A DNA stretch of 24,385 bases from a virus, in IMG/VR virus record IMGVR_UViG_3300042988_000624, positions 1 through 24,385 of that record; one strand, 5' to 3'. Both the position numbers and the translations under genes were made by a program. The notes below the pieces were generated by a model. That model ran no database searches, was not told the origin of the DNA, and saw only the letters and a program-made list of their open reading frames with translations. Numbering within the stretch: the first letter of the stretch is position 1; each line of letters begins with the position of its first letter. This document shows, piece by piece, positions 15,401 to 21,203 of the stretch.

Positions 15401-16217
15401 CAGCGTACAGCCGAGCCCCGAGTTACATGTCACTACCGGCACGCCACTATATGGGCATGGATATCGTACAGACTCGATGGCGGCGGCTCCACAGCGTGGC
15501 CAATTAAACCCCTTGGGACCTACAACGTGGCCGTTAAAGAATTCTGAGATGCCTGCTGGGCGTCCCTCCGTTCAGGAGCTTCGCATGCGAGCCCATAACG
15601 CGGCTCTCAATCGGGCAAAGCCCCCTCTAGATACGCCTATCGGTCGTGCTGAAACCCAGGAGGTAGGTTCAGAGCAGATTGTTCCTCCGTCCATGCCTAC
15701 TACACAGAAGAGCATGGCTAAGGCCGGTCCTCCTATGGCTCAGCCACCCGGAGGCGGGACCGGGCTCACGCCCCCGATGCCTAAACAGTCTAAGCCGGGA
15801 GCAGCAAAGCCTATCGCTACGGCTCCTACGATTGCTAAGCCACCCAAGCCGGGAGCAGCCCCCCAGGTTGCCGGTGCAGCTAAGTCTGAGATGGTTAAGG
15901 CTGATGTGGTTGGCGCTGCTCGTATCGATCAGGCCAGCAAGCAACCTATCACTCCTACTAAGGCAGGCACCGCCGTTCCTCACACCCTCTCACCCGGCGT
16001 TCAAGCTGTGGCCGGAAAGGGAAATTCGGGGTTGGCTCTAGACACTAAGCCTAAGACATTTGGCCAGGGCCATGTAGCCCCCACCATGGCTGGGAACCCC
16101 GTTCCGCAGGCTCATTTTCAACGTTCCGAATCACAGTTCCCCGACCTTAAAAAGAGCCTGGGCTCTTGCCTAAATTGCGGCAAATCAGAGCATCCCGGCG
16201 TTTGTAACGCGACATAA
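12444..16217 (+). CDS. Giant multi-zinc-cluster virion-region protein
   Basis: This 1257-aa protein starts at ATG 12444. Residues 10-125 look like a DUF3293-type domain (FAVIGG, a helix ending EQYLAERGF, GKYEPSFIVHNI, GQESIVHSN, HELVYVNG). The rest is mostly low-complexity Lys/Pro/Ala/Gly linker broken by small modules. Five Cys clusters are visible: from about 216 (CPTCFQ), 407 (CPTCG and CTSCG), 523 (CKTCKSEMCKC), 652 (CPNC and CNDCG, a zinc ribbon) and 1240 (CLNCG and GVC). An Ala/Gly-rich hydrophobic run sits near 465-482. Short hydrophobic-x-Lys motifs recur. It directly precedes the sheath gene. The role is unknown; a virion-packaged or ejected protein is possible. Confidence 0.72.
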   Translation: MDNTQHTHPTLTGGQFAVIGGSGPKYAPEIQGGHKGLEQYLAERGFKYEQTHGKYEPSFIVHNIPRDQAMEIGRKAGQESIVHSNIGQHELVYVNGPQAGKHHPGTGHQFFQHPPQDSGAFLHIPNAGYVRFGFDTSKLLDVPKKGQDMLHTKNEVTVADFKKALAKSLQKQIDKYSASLVELAKTEVANSNGRPTVGDLRLTKSDFSIEIPDTVCPTCFQEDSPESCACLSATGLTKSAFGLTVAAAMKRVYDSYHRNVALPMFPNEPQKAHEIAMQVATDWATRVKDPRAIQTMALGHAANDYGASEHTTTPTDPDSMSLAPIPPKPPGYALVDEATAAKLGVPFKGGNYAVHGQHGNVTTNPGATLHTPDTEPSLEPVHEDRPARDNWNKNELDKNDNFKAKTCPTCGDPSSIHRKYRPHCTSCGSAKEEDHYDARREEARERAKEDMGKAELGKSFKSKAVAVGAAAALGAAALAGGTASTPSDKEIKAHTSKFTQDKENQPPVNPREHHKTEGEPEMCKTCKSEMCKCMGKGEKKPVKPVKGKDYTRANTPENLANRRKVDDAKDDAKREEWASQGYDTTIKNIDWKAELDKSDDWMKKSLPPGFDGNTMVKLEVKYGAELAKTIAWAAYEKKHHLAKGEIAGRKTCPNCKGYEVYVDSTDSTASSCNDCGHKWDLTYPGSTKPAPKSKAKGKLKKGAEEYADLDIGNSPHYKSFYDLAIKHGYPHNIAHLEAVDWMKHVEARQTWGDGWAATPTHGMERAAYRATPNPKEGFGWNNQIKSPDAFGGAHKPAIQDIEETVNTLPGREHLVPRMFGSGRRKAPEWPQERPPQHLSETYTAMPKGGTYAKDAYGKAEMVIDGKNAGARPTSTDQAKTGAPRLKNEGYENDKPAEPTKPIKGKVDEGSGGDVTKGKGMKKDELANFNAPGGGRDSFVQSHNRAGQQAHLQGQKAAYHDKQMQTHAGGPTRVTHVETPQGNRLHASVQPSPELHVTTGTPLYGHGYRTDSMAAAPQRGQLNPLGPTTWPLKNSEMPAGRPSVQELRMRAHNAALNRAKPPLDTPIGRAETQEVGSEQIVPPSMPTTQKSMAKAGPPMAQPPGGGTGLTPPMPKQSKPGAAKPIATAPTIAKPPKPGAAPQVAGAAKSEMVKADVVGAARIDQASKQPITPTKAGTAVPHTLSPGVQAVAGKGNSGLALDTKPKTFGQGHVAPTMAGNPVPQAHFQRSESQFPDLKKSLGSCLNCGKSEHPGVCNAT

Positions 16218-16221
16218 TCTT
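16216..16221 (+). promoter_or_regulatory. Candidate late promoter element for sheath and tube
   Basis: TAATCTT overlaps the stop codon of the preceding gene and lies 19 nt before ATG 16241. The leader would contain the AAGGAG ribosome site. The transcript could run through sheath and tube to the terminator at 19259. Confidence 0.45.
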
Positions 16222-16240
16222 TACTTGCAAGGAGTTAACA

Positions 16241-18751
16241 ATGGCTCGTCAATACAATGACCCTATCGGTGGCACGCTGATTATCCCTGCCGCTTACGCC
16301 TCAATCACCGTGGCCCCGTCGTCTGGCGGGCTTAGCACCACGGGAGTTTTGGCTATCGTCGGTGAGGCTGACGCTGGTGCCGATTGGAGTGAGGAAGCTG
16401 CCAATGGCGAGCTTCAGGATAACGCCTACGGCCCTGATGAATTCCAGGCTGTGATCGACAAGTACAAGTCGGGTCGCATTGTGGACGCCTTCCGGGCGGC
16501 TGCATCTGCGGCAGTAGACCCGGCCATTAACGGCTCGTTCACCTCCTGCATCATCGTCAAGACCAACGTCGGCACGACCTCGACGGCGGCTCTGACTGAC
16601 CTCGACGGCGTTGCGTACCCCAACCTTGTGGCAAAAGCCGCAGGCGCGGTTGGCAACCTGATCTACTTCAATGTGACCAACCCCACCGCTACTGTTCAGC
16701 CCACGGTTACCGCTACGTGGATTGCTCCAGTTAGCAATGCCAAGGTCATCAACCTATCCGCTTCAGGTACCAAGGCTGCTGCTGTTACTGCCACTACGGC
16801 ATACACTCCTGCCCAGGCACAGGCCGCAATCCACGCACCCACGGTTAGCGGCGTCACTTGTACCGGTGGCGGATCACGCGCCATCTCTACCGGCGCTCCT
16901 ACCGTAATCGTAGCATTGGTGAGCGGCAAGACCGCCAGCTTTACTACCAACGGCACTTGGCCTGCGGCTGTGGCTGTCGGTGACTCCCTATGGGTTCCCG
17001 CTGGAAGCTCAATCGCTGGGGCAGGTAACATCAACGTTGGTTACTACCAGATTCTCACCAAGAACAACACCGTCATTACCGCTATCAAGCTTTCCGATGC
17101 GGATAAGGCCGGTGCAGTGGCCGGTACTGTCACCACTCCCGGTGCAGCGAACGCAGCCATCGATGCTGACCTAACCGATTTGGTTGCCTACGCTCCGCTA
17201 GTTATCTCGTACAGCCCCTCGACCATTCTCCCTACTGCTAAGGCCCAGGCTGGTCTTGCCACCACTCTGGAAATCTCTGAGCCAAGCGTTGTAGAAGAAG
17301 TGTTCTACAGTGCGGGCGGGGTCAAGGCTACTTGGGTGTCCACGGCTAGCTCTCCCTACGCTATCAAGGGTGCTGCTGAAGTGTCAGCCAGCATTAACGT
17401 CAACCGTCAGAGCGATAACATCAGCGAGACTATCATCGCTGGTGGAGAAGTCGCCCTAGAGGTTGGCTGTACGGCTGCTACCGCTACGGTGACCATCAAC
17501 GCCACTCAATGCATTCTAAACGATGGGGCGCTCACCACTACGCTAAATCTAGCGGATTACCCAACCATTGCAGACCTTAGCAACTACATCAACAGCCTCG
17601 CCACTTGGTCTGCGGCTCCGTTTACCGCCATCCTAGGCAACCTCTCCACTCTTGCATTGGACGAGGGCGTCTTCACTTGCGCCAGCTACCAGGGTGCCAA
17701 GGTCGCTCGTATCAAGACTGACGCATACCGAATGGGCCTAGCTATCGCTAACTCTCAGCTAGTGGAATTTGCCAGTGCTCCTAGCGCCAGCTTGCCGTTG
17801 GCGGTTCCCACCTATACCTACCTTGCTGGTGGGACCAAGGGCGCAACGACCGCTAGCGACTTTGCTGCGGCTATCGATGCCCTACAGCAAGTACGATGCA
17901 ACTTCGTCGTCCCGCTTATTTCCCGGGACGCTAGCGAAGACATTGTAGACGGCCAGACGGATGCTGCTTCGACTTACGAGATCGACGCAGTGAACGCTTA
18001 CGTCAAGAGCCATGTGCATGCCATGTCTACCATGAAGGTAAAGCGCAATCGCCAGGGGTTCATCTCCAAGCGAGATACCTTCGCCGTAGTCAGCAACGCA
18101 GCGGCTAACATCGCTTCCTACCGCTGCGCCATGGTCTTCCAAGATGTGAAGTCCGCTGTCAGCGGTTCAGTCGTCCAGTACCAGCCCTGGTTGGGTGCTG
18201 TGCTTGCGGCTGCCACTCAGGCCGGTGCCTTCTACAAGTCCCTCGTCCGTAAGCAGGTTAACACCTCTGGTGTGCTACAGGCTGCTGGCGATTGGTCATA
18301 CAACTACGATTCCCAGGTCGAGAATGCCCTGATCGCTGGCCTCAACCCGATTCGTCGGGCCGAGGAAGGTGGCTTTGTGTGGGTGTCAGACCAGACGACC
18401 TACGGCAAGGACACCAACAACGTCTACAACTCAATCCAGATGGTATACGCTGCTGACACCGTGGCTCTCACCACTGCTCAGCGCATGGAGCGAGCGTTCG
18501 TTGGTCAGTCGGTCGCTGATGTGACCGCTGCGGTGGCTCTCAGCTACCTCGACGGCATCATGTCCGACTTCCTCCGGTTGAAGCTAATCGCTACGTCCAC
18601 CGACGCGCCTCTAGGCTACAAGAATGCTAGAATCGTTATCCAGGGACCAGTGATGCGCGTCAGCGTAGAAGTCAAGATCGCCGGTTCTATCTACTTCATC
18701 CCCATCGCCTTCTACGTGACCGAGATCACGCAGTCGGCTGCTGGGGTCTAA
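16241..18751 (+). CDS. Tail sheath protein
   Basis: This 836-aa protein starts at ATG 16241 with AAGGAG 7 nt upstream. The N-terminus (YNDPIGGTLIIPAAYASITVA, then GVLAIVGEADAG) and the C-terminal part (NAYVKSHVHAM, FAVVSNAA, SVADVTAAVALSYLDGIM, ARIVIQGPVMRVSVEVKIAG) are typical of contractile-tail sheath subunits. The C-terminal fold makes the inner contact with the tube. The protein is longer than the 659-aa T4 sheath. Residues of about 150-330 are Thr/Ala/Val-rich beta structure, probably an outward-facing domain insertion. The tube gene follows after 13 nt. Confidence 0.92.
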   Translation: MARQYNDPIGGTLIIPAAYASITVAPSSGGLSTTGVLAIVGEADAGADWSEEAANGELQDNAYGPDEFQAVIDKYKSGRIVDAFRAAASAAVDPAINGSFTSCIIVKTNVGTTSTAALTDLDGVAYPNLVAKAAGAVGNLIYFNVTNPTATVQPTVTATWIAPVSNAKVINLSASGTKAAAVTATTAYTPAQAQAAIHAPTVSGVTCTGGGSRAISTGAPTVIVALVSGKTASFTTNGTWPAAVAVGDSLWVPAGSSIAGAGNINVGYYQILTKNNTVITAIKLSDADKAGAVAGTVTTPGAANAAIDADLTDLVAYAPLVISYSPSTILPTAKAQAGLATTLEISEPSVVEEVFYSAGGVKATWVSTASSPYAIKGAAEVSASINVNRQSDNISETIIAGGEVALEVGCTAATATVTINATQCILNDGALTTTLNLADYPTIADLSNYINSLATWSAAPFTAILGNLSTLALDEGVFTCASYQGAKVARIKTDAYRMGLAIANSQLVEFASAPSASLPLAVPTYTYLAGGTKGATTASDFAAAIDALQQVRCNFVVPLISRDASEDIVDGQTDAASTYEIDAVNAYVKSHVHAMSTMKVKRNRQGFISKRDTFAVVSNAAANIASYRCAMVFQDVKSAVSGSVVQYQPWLGAVLAAATQAGAFYKSLVRKQVNTSGVLQAAGDWSYNYDSQVENALIAGLNPIRRAEEGGFVWVSDQTTYGKDTNNVYNSIQMVYAADTVALTTAQRMERAFVGQSVADVTAAVALSYLDGIMSDFLRLKLIATSTDAPLGYKNARIVIQGPVMRVSVEVKIAGSIYFIPIAFYVTEITQSAAGV

Positions 18752-18764
18752 ATAGGAGACTACA

Positions 18765-19229
18765 ATGGCTACTTCCAAGATTATGCATGGCGCACGGGCG
18801 CAAGTGATCCTCAACGGTGTTACTGTTGGATTGTTCACTAACGTCAGCTACGGCATGCAGTACAACCTCACCCCCGCCTTCGTTCTAGGCCGCTTCTCTG
18901 CTGTTGAGCTAGCGTATACGGGTGCAGAGCCTATCGGCATTCAGGCAAGTGGCTGGCGGGTCATTGACCAGGGGCCATTCACTGCTTCGGGTGGAAACAT
19001 GCCCAAGTTGCAGGACTTGCTCGTAGCCGAAGACATGGAGTTTTCTCTCTACGACCGTCAGACCGATAAGCTGATCATGAATGTCGTTGGGGTTCGTCAC
19101 CAGGGATTCAACTCAAGCGTGGCTCCCAAGGCCCTAGAGGAGATGTCTCTCAACTTCATGGGCCTCCGTCTAAGCGACGAAAGCGCAGAGAATAACGAAG
19201 CTCCGGGCGCATCAGAGCTTCCTACGTAA
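18765..19229 (+). CDS. Tail tube protein
   Basis: This 154-aa protein starts at ATG 18765 with AGGAG 7-8 nt upstream. Its beta-rich sequence (AQVILNGVTVGLFTNVSYGM, EPIGIQASGWRVI, MEFSLYDRQTDKLIMNVVG) and its size, about that of T4 gp19 (163 aa), fit the inner tube subunit of contractile tails. Sheath followed at once by tube is the conserved order. The C-terminal 15 residues are an acidic flexible tail. The gene ends 30 nt before a strong terminator. The assignment rests on position, size and beta pattern rather than a diagnostic motif. Confidence 0.82.
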   Translation: MATSKIMHGARAQVILNGVTVGLFTNVSYGMQYNLTPAFVLGRFSAVELAYTGAEPIGIQASGWRVIDQGPFTASGGNMPKLQDLLVAEDMEFSLYDRQTDKLIMNVVGVRHQGFNSSVAPKALEEMSLNFMGLRLSDESAENNEAPGASELPT

Positions 19230-19258
19230 GATCGGGGCAGCCCTTTAAGCTGCCTCCT

Positions 19259-19307
19259 GGCTGGTTGTCGGGCTCCCTGCTCCCCCGATGACCAGCCTCT
19301 TTTATTT
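19259..19307 (+). terminator. Intrinsic terminator after sheath-tube unit
   Basis: A 14-bp stem with two wobble pairs (arms 19259-19272 and 19284-19297) and an 11-nt loop is followed by TCTTTTATTT. A smaller GGCAGC/GCTGCC hairpin precedes it (about 19234-19253). The T-run overlaps the last codons of the convergent gene at 19302. Confidence 0.85.
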
Positions 19308-19511
19308 CTGGCTGCACTCTGGGCAGTCGATATCGTGCGACTCCTCCCTGCTTTCGCCTGTCCCGCCGCACCGTTTACACCGTGGCTGCGCGTCCATCAG
19401 GGCTTTTCGGCAATCCATGAGCAGATCGCGCACCGCATCGTGGTTCGCCATCTCCGGGTTAAATAGCCCGCCACCTTGTAGATACGCATTGATGCGATCA
19501 ATGAGCGTCAC
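19302..19511 (-). CDS. Small protein with DnaJ-like zinc motif
   Basis: I choose GTG 19511 (69 aa), which overlaps the upstream TGA in a GTGA coupling with GAGGC 8-9 nt before it. A GTG at 19532 is the longer option. The C-terminal part has CKRCGGTG and CPEC about 15 residues later, the DnaJ-type CxxCxGxG zinc motif seen in many small phage proteins. The N-terminal half is helical (LIDRINAYL, HDAVRDLLMDCRKALMD). It is the last gene of the eight-gene minus operon and ends in the terminator of the late genes. Confidence 0.7.
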   Translation of the reverse strand: MTLIDRINAYLQGGGLFNPEMANHDAVRDLLMDCRKALMDAQPRCKRCGGTGESREESHDIDCPECSQK

Positions 19512-19780
19512 GGCTTTTGCCTCATTTCCCACATGGTTTCGCGGATTGCTTCCTTGATGCGTCGGAGGTCTTCCTCTCGCTGGGCTCGCCGGTATTCAGC
19601 ATAGCTATTGAACACTAGAACAACTGTGGCAAAGCCCGCGACTACCGCAATGATTACGTCCCTGTGCTCTGGCTCTGCTAACCAGAAGATGCTGGCAGTT
19701 AGCAGTACCATCCCTGTTACGATTGCCAGTACAAACACAAGAGTACGGAGCTTCTTCAGGTGAGGCATTAGCTGTTTCAT
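19508..19780 (-). CDS. Two-span membrane protein
   Basis: This 90-aa protein starts at ATG 19780, overlapping the upstream TGA (ATGA). Two hydrophobic helices are clear: about 13-34 (LVFVLAIVTGMVLLTASIFWL) and about 41-58 (VIIAVVAGFATVVLVFNS). A charged helical tail follows (YRRAQREEDLRRIKEAIRET). The basic N-terminus and charged C-terminus suggest both ends are cytoplasmic. The size and topology resemble small phage inner-membrane proteins, including some holins, but the early operon context argues against a lysis role. Function unknown. Confidence 0.75.
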   Translation of the reverse strand: MKQLMPHLKKLRTLVFVLAIVTGMVLLTASIFWLAEPEHRDVIIAVVAGFATVVLVFNSYAEYRRAQREEDLRRIKEAIRETMWEMRQKP

Positions 19781-19989
19781 AGAGCCCGTCCCGTTCTGCG
19801 GATCATCATGTCGTAAATCTCTATCCCGTCTTTTGTGCCCAATAGCAGCACCATGGAGTCGCCAGACATTGTGATGGAGTGCTCCCCAAGCCCCGGGGGG
19901 CTGACGTTAAGGTGGCTCTCGATCCACTCGTCACGGTACTTGGTTTCAACGGGTACTCCCGTCCAATCGCGCATCTTAGCTTTGGTCAT
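19777..19989 (-). CDS. Small hypothetical protein
   Basis: This 70-aa protein starts at ATG 19989, overlapping the upstream TGA (ATGA), with GGGAG about 7-8 nt before. It has an N-terminal helix (KYRDEWIESHLNVS) and a beta-rich remainder (SITMSGDSMVLLLGTKDGIEIYDMMI). No cysteines, membrane segment or known motif. Tight stop/start coupling on both sides makes it a real operon member. Confidence 0.7.
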   Translation of the reverse strand: MTKAKMRDWTGVPVETKYRDEWIESHLNVSPPGLGEHSITMSGDSMVLLLGTKDGIEIYDMMIRRTGRAL

Positions 19990-20180
19990 AGTTTCTCCCA
20001 GAAACAGTTTTCACAAAGGTCATGCGGATACTCGCTAAGGAGCGGTGCCTCAAAATGCGTAGCTGATTCACCTTTTTTGCCGCAGCGGGTGTCCATGGCG
20101 TTAGGATAGGAGGCTGTCGTTAAATGCCACAGGCCGTCACGGGTAGCTCTACCCCAGATGTCCCTAAGCAGAGTGCTCAC
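19986..20180 (-). CDS. Small Cys/Trp protein, possible zinc site
   Basis: This 64-aa protein starts at GTG 20180, overlapping the deaminase TGA (GTGA), with a GGAGAAG site about 10 nt upstream. It contains LWHLTT, DTRCGKKG and a C-terminal CENCFWEKL. Three cysteines and nearby histidines suggest a small zinc site. The pattern of a cysteine after the first third and CxxC at the end is common among tiny phage proteins. No function is assigned. Confidence 0.68.
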   Translation of the reverse strand: MSTLLRDIWGRATRDGLWHLTTASYPNAMDTRCGKKGESATHFEAPLLSEYPHDLCENCFWEKL

Positions 20181-20497
20181 AGTGACATCTTCTCCATCTG
20201 ACCCTGGTAATTGCTATAGGTCACAGACTTAACGCCAGCCGCGCGAAGCATGGCCTCGCACTTAGGGCAGGGCTTAGCCATCCCAAGCTCCCCGTTCTTG
20301 CGGAGGCGAATGGACACCACCCTGGTCCCCACTCTGTGGTCAGGCCACAGCTTGCCAAGGGCAACCTGCTCAGCGTGAATTTCGCCGTGATTGTACCCTG
20401 TAGCTACAAGGGCACCTCCTCGATAGACAAGGACGGCGTGCTTGTGCTGCTTGTGGTTGGACTTCTTGACAAGTCGTCGGATATTTTCAGTTACCAT
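20177..20497 (-). CDS. Cytidine/deoxycytidylate deaminase-fold protein
   Basis: This 106-aa protein has the zinc-deaminase signature: HAE at 41-43 (EIHAEQVAL) and PCPKC at 76-80, giving the His, Glu and two Cys of the catalytic site. All catalytic residues are present. The length is short compared with dCMP deaminases of about 150-190 aa and closer to minimal cytidine-deaminase or guanine-deaminase-like folds. The substrate could be dCMP, cytidine, a purine base or a nucleic acid; the sequence does not decide. It overlaps the MazG-like gene upstream by 7 nt, so the two probably act on the nucleotide pool together. Confidence 0.85.
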   Translation of the reverse strand: MVTENIRRLVKKSNHKQHKHAVLVYRGGALVATGYNHGEIHAEQVALGKLWPDHRVGTRVVSIRLRKNGELGMAKPCPKCEAMLRAAGVKSVTYSNYQGQMEKMSL

Positions 20498-20868
20498 CGG
20501 GTGTCTTGTGGGGGTAGGCGTCCATGAACAAACTTGATCAAGCCTAGCAGATTTTGGTAGTTTGTCAATAGGTCATTGGGTAGCCCCCAGTGGTTCTCGT
20601 CGCTATTCTCGTAAATGTGCTGGCGCATATAGTTGGCAGCATCGAGAAGCTCTTGGTACAAGTCCATCATAGCGGAACGTCCATTAAAAGGCTGTAGGGG
20701 CGTCCCATACTTCTTCATCCCCTCTGCCTTGCGAGCCATGACATCCCTACAAATGGCTCCCCCGCCTAGAAACAGACCGATATCGTTACGAACCATGTCC
20801 GCAATATGCGGGAGGTCTGGACGCTCTTGTAGCGGCGCAGGCTCATGCTTGGAAGCTGAACTAGCCAC
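20491..20868 (-). CDS. MazG-like nucleotide pyrophosphohydrolase (dATP/dGTP diphosphohydrolase type)
   Basis: This 125-aa protein starts at GTG 20868 (GAGAGG 6-7 nt upstream). It matches a phage all-alpha MazG-like group: KAEGMKKYGTPLQPFNGR, then MMDLYQELLDAANYMRQ with the metal-binding Glu73 and Asp76 (ExxD). Known relatives hydrolyse dNTPs to dNMP and pyrophosphate; the named member MazZ works in the 2-aminoadenine pathway of cyanophage S-2L. No PurZ is visible here, so base replacement is not implied. It overlaps the 24-aa membrane peptide by 8 nt and the deaminase by 7 nt. Confidence 0.75.
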   Translation of the reverse strand: MASSASKHEPAPLQERPDLPHIADMVRNDIGLFLGGGAICRDVMARKAEGMKKYGTPLQPFNGRSAMMDLYQELLDAANYMRQHIYENSDENHWGLPNDLLTNYQNLLGLIKFVHGRLPPQDTRW

Positions 20869-20935
20869 GGCTGACCTCTCTCATAAACCCTACAAGGAGT
20901 ACGAACGCAAATAGAAACGCAAGAATGAGTCCCAT
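20861..20935 (-). CDS. 24-aa membrane peptide
   Basis: ATG 20935 follows the winged-helix stop by one base. AAAGG lies about 8 nt upstream. The peptide is a near-continuous hydrophobic helix (GLILAFLFAFVLLVGFM) followed by REVSRG. Its TAG overlaps the MazG-like GTG start by 8 nt. The only other content of this 68-nt gap is this frame, which supports it. Very short genes are hard to prove from sequence alone. Confidence 0.55.
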   Translation of the reverse strand: MGLILAFLFAFVLLVGFMREVSRG

Positions 20936-20936
20936 G

Positions 20937-21161
20937 TCATACCTTTCTGATCGTGCTGGTAGCTGCCCAAAGAAACGTCTTACGACCCGCCTTAGTTTTC
21001 CCTAAACCTATTGGAATTACAAGCCCTTCCTGTTCTAGCTCGCATCTGCGCGTCCTAGCAGAACTTGGGTTCATATCCAACGAGGACGCAATTTCTTCAT
21101 CTGTTAAGCCTAACCGTGAATCGTTGGCAAGTAGCAAAAGAATGCGGTCTTTAGCCTTCAT
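20937..21161 (-). CDS. Winged-helix DNA-binding protein
   Basis: This 74-aa protein has the winged-helix layout: helix 1 (KDRILLLLAND), helix-turn-helix (TDEEIASSLDMNPSSARTRRCELEQEGLV) and a basic wing (GLGKTKAGRKTFLW). Relatives are MarR/ArsR-like regulators and small phage transcription factors. It heads the eight-gene minus operon, so it may regulate its own promoter at 21175 and the divergent late gene at 21204. The start ATG 21161 is 13 nt after the TATACT box and has a weak AAGGGA site. Confidence 0.82.
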   Translation of the reverse strand: MKAKDRILLLLANDSRLGLTDEEIASSLDMNPSSARTRRCELEQEGLVIPIGLGKTKAGRKTFLWAATSTIRKV

Positions 21162-21174
21162 AGTGTCCCTTTTT

Positions 21175-21180
21175 AGTATA
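21175..21180 (-). promoter_or_regulatory. Extended -10 promoter for the eight-gene operon
   Basis: On the minus strand: TGC-TATACT, 13 nt before ATG 21161. The -35 at 17-nt spacing is poor (GGTACT), so this relies on the extended -10. The expected leader is about 7 nt, and it lies 9 bp from the divergent AATCTT element at 21189. Confidence 0.65.
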
Positions 21181-21188
21181 GCAGAGCC

Positions 21189-21194
21189 AATCTT
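21189..21194 (+). promoter_or_regulatory. Candidate late promoter element CAATCTT
   Basis: AATCTT preceded by GCC lies 9 nt before ATG 21204. No ribosome site precedes that ATG, so the mRNA would be nearly leaderless. It shares the short intergenic gap with the divergent TATACT promoter. Confidence 0.45.
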
Positions 21195-21203
21195 AGTAGT
21201 ACC

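Noticed and set aside
20491-20868. 2-aminoadenine (Z-genome) pathway suggested by the MazG-like gene
   Set aside because: Only one MazZ-like candidate is present. PurZ and a dedicated DNA polymerase are not in the window, so the pathway cannot be claimed.
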